A stretch of DNA of 15,871 nucleotides from Sulfurimonas sp. (GTDB lineage: Bacteria > Campylobacterota > Campylobacteria > Campylobacterales > Sulfurimonadaceae). The stretch covers positions 1-15,871 of the forward strand of contig WFPU01000020.1 in assembly GCA_015487435.1 (NCBI GenBank), written 5' to 3'. The notes under the pieces were generated by a model. That model worked only from the letters and a program-made list of their open reading frames with translations, was not told the origin of the DNA and searched no databases. Both the position numbers and the translations under genes were made by a program. Each line of letters starts with the position of its first letter. Positions within the stretch are counted from its first letter, which is position 1. Shown here in pieces: positions 1 to 4,848 of this stretch.

Positions 1-765
1 GTATTAATTGCATCAAATGATGGAGTAAGTATTAAAGCCCGAAAATCAGGTGAAAATGTTGTTGTAGATGGAATAAATGATAATCCTTTTAGCATAACAG
101 TAGCTTATAATGCAAATTATGTAAATTTAAAAAGTGAAAAGAAATTACCATTACTTTTTGTATTAAAGCCATTTAGCAAGAAAGAAGTTTTACGATTTCA
201 TATAGAGAAAAACAACTTTTCATTTAAAGCACATTACGATTGGACAATTGGTTCTAAAGATGCAAAACATGATAAAAATTATATCTACAGACTTCCATAT
301 AAAGTAGGAACAAAAGAGATGGTATCTCAAGGCTTTAATGGCAAATTTAGTCACTATGGAAAAAGCCAATATGCGGTGGATTTTAATATGAAAGAGGGTA
401 CAGGCATCTATGCTGCCAGAGAAGGAACAGTTGTAAAAACAAAATCTGATTCCAATCTTGGAGGAGTAAGCCGTACATTTAAAAAACATGCGAATTATAT
501 TACGATTGAACATAGTGACGGAACACTAGCAACATACTCTCACCTAAAACAAAATGGAATCCTTGTAAAAGTAGGCGAAAGTGTTAAAAAAGGAGAACTG
601 CTAGGTTATAGTGGTAAAACAGGATATGCTCAAGGGGCTCATTTACATTTTATTGTTTATAGGGCTACGGATGGAAAAGGTAGAAAATCTATTCCTATTA
701 AGTTTATTGGCACTAATGGTGTACTAACTAAACTTATTGAAGGTCGATGGTATATGGCTAAATAA
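1..765 (+). CDS. M23 family (LytM-type) zinc metallopeptidase, 3' part (5' end outside window)
   Basis: The frame is open from base 1 to the TAA at 763-765, so this is the last 254 codons of a longer gene. M23 enzymes cut peptide cross-links of peptidoglycan in the periplasm. The catalytic domain covers about fragment residues 107-230. Visible zinc ligands are H118 and D127 (in SHYGKSQYAVDF) and the second His of the HLH motif (H204-x-H206, in GAHLHF); H181 (TYSHLKQNG) matches the usual additional active-site His. All key residues are present, so the enzyme should be active. About 100 residues of non-catalytic, beta-rich sequence precede the domain; no signal peptide can be judged because the start is missing. 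The Met codon at 319 is internal and not the real start. The stop overlaps the ATG of the next small gene by one base. Confidence 0.9.
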   Translation, partial: VLIASNDGVSIKARKSGENVVVDGINDNPFSITVAYNANYVNLKSEKKLPLLFVLKPFSKKEVLRFHIEKNNFSFKAHYDWTIGSKDAKHDKNYIYRLPYKVGTKEMVSQGFNGKFSHYGKSQYAVDFNMKEGTGIYAAREGTVVKTKSDSNLGGVSRTFKKHANYITIEHSDGTLATYSHLKQNGILVKVGESVKKGELLGYSGKTGYAQGAHLHFIVYRATDGKGRKSIPIKFIGTNGVLTKLIEGRWYMAK

Positions 766-977
766 TGAAAAATATACGCCAAAATCTTTTTTTTGCTTTT
801 ATATACAATGCTATAGGTATACCTATAGCAGCAGGAGTTTTATACCCAACATTTGGACTATTGCTCTCCCCTATTATTGCAGTAGCAGCTATGAGTCTTT
901 CTTCAGTATCGGTAATATCAAACTCTTTACGCTTAAGAAAATTAGACTTACAAGAGATAAACTACTTTTTAAAGTAA
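765..977 (+). CDS. Orphan 70-aa C-terminal fragment of a CopA-type Cu(+) P-type ATPase (last two TM helices)
   Basis: The 70 residues match only the extreme C-terminus of copper-transporting P1B-type ATPases, starting at the conserved MKNIRQNLFFAF segment and ending just after the last membrane helix. Two hydrophobic helices are visible (about residues 8-26 and 30-50). The intramembrane copper-site residues of this region are kept: Y14-N15 of the penultimate helix and the M43-SLSS motif of the last. The phosphorylation domain, the CPC helix and the metal-binding domains are absent, and an in-frame stop lies two codons upstream, so it cannot pump copper by itself. The ATG overlaps the stop of the M23 gene by one base and has no well-placed ribosome site, which suggests translational coupling. 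It is either a remnant of a full copA deleted next to the copper operon, or a small membrane protein still in use. The fragment has no internal stop. Confidence 0.65.
   Translation: MKNIRQNLFFAFIYNAIGIPIAAGVLYPTFGLLLSPIIAVAAMSLSSVSVISNSLRLRKLDLQEINYFLK
809..830. repeat. Perfect 22-bp palindrome inside the CopA fragment
   Basis: The half TGCTATAGGTA is followed directly by its exact reverse complement, with no loop. It falls in codons for A-I-G-I-P-I-A, a conserved ATPase motif, so it may be a by-product of ATA/GGT/CCT codon choice. Confidence 0.6.
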
Positions 978-986
978 TATTCAGGT

Positions 987-1006
987 AATATTATTATGAT
1001 AATATT
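987..1006 (+). promoter_or_regulatory. AT-rich inverted repeat upstream of the copper operon (operator or weak terminator)
   Basis: The arms AATATTAT and ATAATATT are exact reverse complements around the loop TATG, followed by a run of T to 1010. The repeat sits directly upstream of a TATAAT box, where an activator or repressor could bind. The T run would also fit a weak terminator for the upstream genes. The stem has no GC pair, so terminator strength is doubtful. Confidence 0.35.
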
Positions 1007-1009
1007 TTT

Positions 1010-1015
1010 TATAAT
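1010..1015 (+). promoter_or_regulatory. Candidate -10 box (TATAAT) for the multicopper oxidase operon
   Basis: A perfect TATAAT lies 41 bases before the ATG, preceded by T-rich sequence as is usual for Campylobacterota sigma-70 promoters, which often lack a clear -35. Transcription would start near 1021, just at a short inverted repeat (AGGG at 1019-1022, CCCT at 1035-1038). Confidence 0.45.
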
Positions 1016-1055
1016 TAAAGGGAACTTCTAAAAACCCTAACAACAGGAGTACAAA

Positions 1056-2783
1056 ATGTCACATATTTCAAGACGAGTTTTTGTAAAAGGTGTGGTGGCA
1101 ACAGGTTTGTTTGCAATTGCACCTATAAACTTAAGTGCAAATACTAAAATCTTAGAGCGAAAAGAAAATGAAGAGTTAAGTGGCACAGAGTTTTATCTTA
1201 GCATAGATAAAGTAGCTGTAAATATTACAGGAAACCCAGCTATCGCAACAGCTGTAAATGGGATGTTAGCTGGACCAACTCTAAAGTGGAGAGAGGGTGA
1301 TGAGGTAACTATCCATGTGACTAATAATTTAGATGAATCTAGCTCTATCCATTGGCATGGGATTATCTTACCAGCTAATATGGATGGTGTACCTGGAATT
1401 AGTTTTGATGGCATACCAGCAGGAGAAACTTTTACATATAAGTTTCCTATAGTTCAAAGTGGGACATATTGGTATCACTCTCACTCTGGGTTTCAAGAAC
1501 AAACGGGTATTTATGGAGCTATTGTAATTGAGCCAAAAGTTAAAGACCCATTTGAGTATGATAAGGAGTATGTTATCTCTTTATCAGATTGGTCGGATGA
1601 AAAACCAACAAGTATCTATAGAAAACTAAAGCTTTCAGCGGATTACTATAACTTCAACCAACGAACTGTTGGTGATTTCTTTTCAGAAGTAAAAGAGAGA
1701 GGTTTTTTTTCAGCTTTTAATGATAGAAAAATGTGGAATAACATGGCTATGACTGATCGTGATTTATCTGATGTTAGTGGTTATACCTATACATTTTTGA
1801 TGAATGGACAAAATCCTGCCCAAAATTTTAAAGCTCTATTTAAAAATGGAGAAAAAATAAGACTTCGTTTTATAAATAGTTCAGCTATGACATTTTTTGA
1901 TGTACAAATTCCTGGACTCAAGATGAGAGTTGTTTCAGCTGATGGAAACAATGTTCAGCCAGTAGTGGTAGATGAGTTTAGAATAGGTGTAGCTGAAACT
2001 TATGATGTTATTGTTGAGCCAAAAGAGGATACAGCTTATGCCATTTTTGCACAAAGCATCGATAGAAGTGGATACGCTCTTGGAAGTTTGACTTATGATA
2101 AAAATATAGAAGCACCCACCCCAAATATGGATCCCATTCCAGTTTTAACACAAGCAGATATGGGGATGAGTATGGAGATGGGTAAAAAAGAAGATAAAAG
2201 TGATGGGATGAATATGAAGATGGGGATGAAAAAAATGACAACTAACCCCATGGAAGATAAAAAATATCCAATTACAAAACTACCGATGAAAAGAGGTGTA
2301 CAAACAACTATGAAAGCTATGTCTCCTCAATATCGACTTGATGATCCAGGGGTAGGATTAAGAGACAATGGGAGAAAAGTTCTCACATACGCAGATTTAA
2401 GATCTCTCCACCCAACTACACATGACAAAGAACCAGATCGGGAAATAATCCTCCATCTGACTGGAAATATGGAACGCTATATGTGGTCAATAAATGGGAT
2501 TAAATATGAAGATTCTTTGCCATTAGAGTTTAAATATGGGGAGAGATTAAGAATTACATATATCAATGATACCATGATGAACCACCCTATGCATCTGCAC
2601 GGTATGTGGAGTGATTTAGAGAGTGGTGATGATAATTATCTACCAAGAAAACATACTATTAACTCTCAACCTGGTTCAAAAATCAGTTTTCGTGTTACAG
2701 TTGATGCTAAGGGATCTTGGGCTTATCATTGTCATTTGCTTTATCATATGACAGATATGTTTAGAAAAGTCGTAGTGGCTTAA
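1056..2783 (+). CDS. copA: Copper-resistance multicopper oxidase, CopA/PcoA family, Tat-exported
   Basis: This 575-residue periplasmic oxidase would oxidise Cu(I) and bind copper. The name copA here means the PcoA-like oxidase, not the ATPase. It starts with a twin-arginine signal (SRRVFVKG, then a hydrophobic stretch to about residue 28), as expected for an enzyme folded with its cofactors in the cytoplasm. Copper ligands are in the usual order: H99-W-H101, H141-S-H143, H510-P-M-H513-L-H515 and H558-C559-H560. H564 completes the type 1 site with C559 and H513 or H510. A Met-rich segment (11 Met in residues 358-399) matches the surface copper-binding region of PcoA. After H564 the sequence reads MTDMF; the family spacing as I remember it has one more residue before the axial Met, so the T1 site may be altered. 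The ribosome site AGGAG (1045-1049) lies six bases before the ATG. It is the first gene of a three-gene operon. Confidence 0.93.
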   Translation: MSHISRRVFVKGVVATGLFAIAPINLSANTKILERKENEELSGTEFYLSIDKVAVNITGNPAIATAVNGMLAGPTLKWREGDEVTIHVTNNLDESSSIHWHGIILPANMDGVPGISFDGIPAGETFTYKFPIVQSGTYWYHSHSGFQEQTGIYGAIVIEPKVKDPFEYDKEYVISLSDWSDEKPTSIYRKLKLSADYYNFNQRTVGDFFSEVKERGFFSAFNDRKMWNNMAMTDRDLSDVSGYTYTFLMNGQNPAQNFKALFKNGEKIRLRFINSSAMTFFDVQIPGLKMRVVSADGNNVQPVVVDEFRIGVAETYDVIVEPKEDTAYAIFAQSIDRSGYALGSLTYDKNIEAPTPNMDPIPVLTQADMGMSMEMGKKEDKSDGMNMKMGMKKMTTNPMEDKKYPITKLPMKRGVQTTMKAMSPQYRLDDPGVGLRDNGRKVLTYADLRSLHPTTHDKEPDREIILHLTGNMERYMWSINGIKYEDSLPLEFKYGERLRITYINDTMMNHPMHLHGMWSDLESGDDNYLPRKHTINSQPGSKISFRVTVDAKGSWAYHCHLLYHMTDMFRKVVVA

Positions 2784-2797
2784 GAAAGGGGAATATT

Positions 2798-3481
2798 GTG
2801 AAAAAATTATTATTAGCAACAGCCTTGATAGTAGGCTTGGTACAACAAAGTTTTGCAGCTGGAGGTGGAGATATATTTCGTTCTTCTATTACGATAGACA
2901 ATTTAGAGTATCAGTTTAATGATGAAAAAGCTCTAAGTTGGGATACATTTATCTATGCTGGATATGACTTAAATAAAGTTTATCTATATTCAGAAGGGGA
3001 AAAACCTAAAAACAGTAAAGTTCAGAGTGAAAATCAGTTGGTTTATTCTCGTGCTATATCTCCTTATTGGGATATTCAAGCGGGAATTGGATATGACAAG
3101 AGCGAAAATGCGGATCAAACATGGGCAGTTTTAGGTGTCCAAGGTTTAGCTCCTTACTTTTTTGAAACAAGAGCAGTTATAATGTTAGCAGATGATGGAA
3201 ATATCGGTTTAAGGACTGAAGCAGAATATGAAGCACTTTTGACACAAAAATTGATATTAACACCAAGTGTTACACTAGATGCTTATACTAAAGATAACTA
3301 TGAAATGGGTATAGGAAGTGGGTTGTCAAATCTTACTTTAGGAGCAAGACTAAGGTATGAAATCAAAAGAGAGTTTGCTCCATATATTGGTGTAGAGTGG
3401 AATAAAAACTTAGGTAATACAGACAAACTGAATCCATCTAATGAAACTTATATGGTGGCAGGCTTGAGAGTTTGGTTTTAG
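2798..3481 (+). CDS. copB: Copper resistance protein B (CopB/PcoB), outer-membrane beta-barrel
   Basis: The 227-residue product has a classical signal peptide (MKKLLLATALIVGLVQQSFA, cut before AGGGD). The mature protein is made of alternating beta segments and ends in VWF, the C-terminal aromatic typical of outer-membrane barrels. Phrases such as DTFIYAGYDLNKVYLYSEGE, SPYWDIQAGIGYD and EYEALLTQKLILTP are characteristic of the CopB/PcoB family, which is found with CopA oxidases and helps copper sequestration or passage at the outer membrane. It is shorter than E. coli PcoB (about 300 residues, from memory) because the Met/His-rich N-terminal copper-binding stretch is missing; only the barrel remains. 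The start is GTG at 2798, 14 bases after the oxidase stop, with an AAAGGGGA ribosome site. Same operon as the oxidase. Confidence 0.9.
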   Translation: MKKLLLATALIVGLVQQSFAAGGGDIFRSSITIDNLEYQFNDEKALSWDTFIYAGYDLNKVYLYSEGEKPKNSKVQSENQLVYSRAISPYWDIQAGIGYDKSENADQTWAVLGVQGLAPYFFETRAVIMLADDGNIGLRTEAEYEALLTQKLILTPSVTLDAYTKDNYEMGIGSGLSNLTLGARLRYEIKREFAPYIGVEWNKNLGNTDKLNPSNETYMVAGLRVWF

Positions 3482-3483
3482 TT

Positions 3484-3987
3484 ATGAAAAATTCAAAATT
3501 AATATTAAAAACTGCAATAATAATGTTATTTATTGCCCCGCCACTTGTTCTAAGCCATGGAGATAATGAACACGAACAAAAAACCAATGTAAAAAAAGAG
3601 TTATCTAAAGATAATAATTTGTTAAAAGCATACAAAGAAATTAATGAAAATTATAATAAAAATATCAAACCCATTTTTAAGAAAAAATGCTTTGATTGTC
3701 ATGGCTTAATAACGCAATCTCCTTGGTATTATAAAATTCCAGGAGTAAAGCAGATGATTGATTATGATATTAAAGAGGCAAAGAAACATTTGGATATGAG
3801 CGAAGATTTTCCTTTTATATCTCATGAAACTCCTTTAAAAGATTTAGAGAGTTTAAAAGAAGTAAGTATGGAAGATGATATGCCTCCTTTTCGCTATATC
3901 ATTGGGAATTGGGATGCTAGATTAGATAAAAAAGAGAAGCAAGCTATTATCAAGTGGACTGAAGAGTCCATATTGAAATTAAAATAG
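3484..3987 (+). CDS. Exported haem-binding (Haem_bd type, CxxCH) protein
   Basis: The product is 167 residues when started at the ATG at 3484, two bases after the copB stop; a TTG at 3472 is also in frame but would put four residues before a normal signal peptide. Residues 1-24 are a signal sequence (basic, then AIIMLFIAPPLVLS). A single haem c attachment motif C69-F-D-C72-H73 is followed by SPWYYKIPG and a D-I-x-E-A segment, then MPPFRYIIGNWDARL near the end. This order fits the Haem_bd domain (haem-binding proteins of about 150 residues). It should carry one covalent haem in the periplasm. Its place behind a copper oxidase and CopB suggests an electron-transfer or copper-linked redox role, but no partner can be named from sequence. 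Confidence 0.82.
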   Translation: MKNSKLILKTAIIMLFIAPPLVLSHGDNEHEQKTNVKKELSKDNNLLKAYKEINENYNKNIKPIFKKKCFDCHGLITQSPWYYKIPGVKQMIDYDIKEAKKHLDMSEDFPFISHETPLKDLESLKEVSMEDDMPPFRYIIGNWDARLDKKEKQAIIKWTEESILKLK

Positions 3988-3990
3988 GTA

Positions 3991-4011
3991 ATTCAGAATC
4001 TAGTTTGAACT
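3991..4011. repeat. Degenerate copy of the ATTCCAAA..TTTGGAAT palindromic repeat
   Basis: By hand, about 16 of 22 positions (3990-4011) match the hairpin unit at the end of the window (attcagaatctagtttgaac here). The arms no longer pair well. It lies between the haem-protein stop codon and the 261-bp inverted-repeat element and could be a decayed member of the same repeat family. Confidence 0.3.
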
Positions 4012-4049
4012 TAGTAATACCAATCCCCACTAAGAATCGAAAGTTTAAA

Positions 4050-4143
4050 CGAGTATATTTTACCTTAGTGTGAGGCAAAAGTACGCAGGAGCTGCTGGTA
4101 GCTTCAAGTGCTTTTAACGAAGCAATAAGGTAAAATATACTCG
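4050..4143 (+). other. Structured 94-nt unit A of the symmetric element (putative RNA or ssDNA hairpin)
   Basis: Three stacked helices can be drawn by hand. P1 is 4050-4071 with 4122-4143 (18 perfect pairs, a G-A mismatch, then three more including one G-T). P2 is 4077-4084 (AAAAGTAC) with 4108-4115 (GTGCTTTT). P3 is 4088-4093 (GGAGCT) with 4100-4105 (AGCTTC), capped by the loop GCTGGT. Unpaired residues are GAGGC/AACGAA between P1 and P2, and GCA/AA between P2 and P3. The same layout with different stem sequences occurs in unit B. No promoter or terminator was found for it; it could be part of the copper-operon 3' untranslated region. Function unknown. Confidence 0.65.
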
Positions 4144-4152
4144 CCCGTAGGG

Positions 4153-4246
4153 TAAAAAATAAGCCATCATCTACTTCGTTAAATCTTTTTGGATTAACCA
4201 GTTAGTCCTGCAAAGATTTGTCTTGTAGCTAATAACTTATTTTTTA
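4153..4246 (-). other. Structured 94-nt unit B of the symmetric element (inverted counterpart of unit A)
   Basis: Read on the minus strand, this unit has the same length and helix positions as unit A. P1 is 4246-4225 with 4174-4153 (21 of 22 positions pair, three as G-T, one G-A mismatch). P2 is 4219-4212 (AAATCTTT) with 4188-4181 (AAAGATTT). P3 is 4208-4203 (GGACTA) with 4196-4191 (TAATCC), with one C-A mismatch and the loop ACTGGT. Unpaired bases are AAGAC/AACGAA and GCA/AA. The G-T pairs work only in the minus-strand direction, so this is the forward sense of the unit. About 39 of 94 positions are identical to unit A, mostly in the unpaired parts. Confidence 0.65.
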
Positions 4247-4434
4247 TTTAAAATTTAGATTCTTAGTGGGGATTGGTATAACAACTAGATACTATTTATA
4301 AAGTTTAATTCTCAAAAGAGTAAATTCAAGTGCTCAAAAGATGAAACTAAAGCAGACAAAATCTACTAAAGTTCTTTAAATATCTTGTTTAAGGGGTTGT
4401 ATTAGAGTTTTTTAGATTGTATTAAATTAAGTAA

Positions 4435-4814
4435 TGGTGGAGCTGTGGAGAATCGAACTCCAGTCCGAAACCATGCTACTTCTAATCTCTACATGCTTAG
4501 AAAAGTTGTTAAAGTTTAATTTTGCTTCACACAACTTGCAAAGCTACACAAAACGATCCTCTTGAGTTCTTTTTATGCACGAGGCGGACATAAAATATAT
4601 CTACATAGGGGTGTGATACTTCGAATCCTATTTATCTAGAGTCCACAGGTGAAGCAGCCCGTCCTCTAAGAGGGGGTTAAAACTTATGCTACTGCGTAAG
4701 CTGGGCGGTAATCAGTATTGTTTGCGTTTAAGCAGTTTTGAGCCGCGTAACGGAAATGCTCAGTCCGACATGCAATCAGAAGCTACTTGGTCCCGTCGAA
4801 ACCAGGTCAGCCCC
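4435..4814 (-). ncRNA. ssrA: tmRNA (transfer-messenger RNA)
   Basis: The 380-nt RNA rescues stalled ribosomes and tags the nascent peptide. The 5' end (GGGGCTGACCTGGTTTCGAC, from 4814) and the 3' end (GGAGTTCGATTCTCCACAGC, then TCCACCA) are diagnostic. The 5' GGGGCTG pairs with the 3' CAGCTCC to form the tRNA-like acceptor stem, and the TTCGATT T-loop is present; CCA is encoded. The gene is standard, not permuted. The tag reading frame is at 4684-4725. A TATAAT box lies 11 bases upstream, between ssrA and the RND pump gene, so it can be transcribed independently of the efflux operon. No convincing hairpin terminator is seen downstream. Confidence 0.97.
4684..4725 (-). CDS. tmRNA tag peptide frame, ANNTDYRPAYAVA-stop
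   Basis: From the GCA resume codon the frame reads 13 residues and TAA. Adding the alanine charged on the tmRNA itself, the tag is AANNTDYRPAYAVA, ending in the small hydrophobic residues that ClpXP-type proteases recognise. The NNTDY/PAYA pattern resembles Helicobacter and Campylobacter tags as remembered. Confidence 0.9.
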   Translation of the reverse strand, partial: ANNTDYRPAYAVA

Positions 4815-4825
4815 ATTTGATTGAC

Positions 4826-4831
4826 ATTATA
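4826..4831 (-). promoter_or_regulatory. -10 box (TATAAT) of the ssrA promoter
   Basis: On the minus strand TTTTGATATAATG ends 11 bases before the first base of tmRNA, at the expected distance. It lies just past the stop of the RND pump gene, with no clear -35. Confidence 0.6.
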
Positions 4832-4848
4832 TCAAAATATTGATAACT

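Larger units (their letters stand above)
4018..4278. mobile_element. 261-bp MITE-like symmetric element with perfect 21-bp terminal inverted repeats
   Basis: The stretch between the haem-protein gene and ssrA (3988-4434) has no protein gene; most of it is this element. The first 21 bases (4018-4038, beginning TACCAATCCCC) are the exact reverse complement of the last 21 (4258-4278), and both ends are flanked by TAA (4015-4017 and 4279-4281), a possible target duplication. Inside, everything is symmetric: 11-bp spacers (4039-4049 and 4247-4257, nine of eleven positions matching in inverted orientation), two 94-nt units (4050-4143 and 4153-4246) in opposite orientation, and a 9-bp centre CCCGTAGGG (4144-4152). 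No transposase is encoded, so it would be a non-autonomous element moved in trans. The family is not recognised. The rest of the gap, 4282-4434, shows only AT-rich sequence with short direct repeats such as CTCAAAAGA. Confidence 0.75.

Noticed and set aside
737..988. Alternative 83-codon frame over the CopA fragment
   Set aside because: It is out of frame with the clear ATPase homology of the 765-977 frame and has no features of its own.
1019..1038. AGGG...CCCT hairpin in the leader of the copper operon as a riboswitch
   Set aside because: The stem has only four pairs with a 12-base loop; no known riboswitch core can be seen in the 78-base leader.
4116..4180. attC-like integron recombination site (TTTAAC...GTTAAA pair in the element)
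   Set aside because: The 7-base boxes do not fit the R box consensus on the left side, no integrase or cassette array is present, and the pair is explained as the conserved AACGAA loops of two inverted units.
4435..4460. Genomic island integrated at the ssrA 3' end
   Set aside because: No second copy of the 3' end sequence and no integrase in the window; the only element nearby is the short TIR element.
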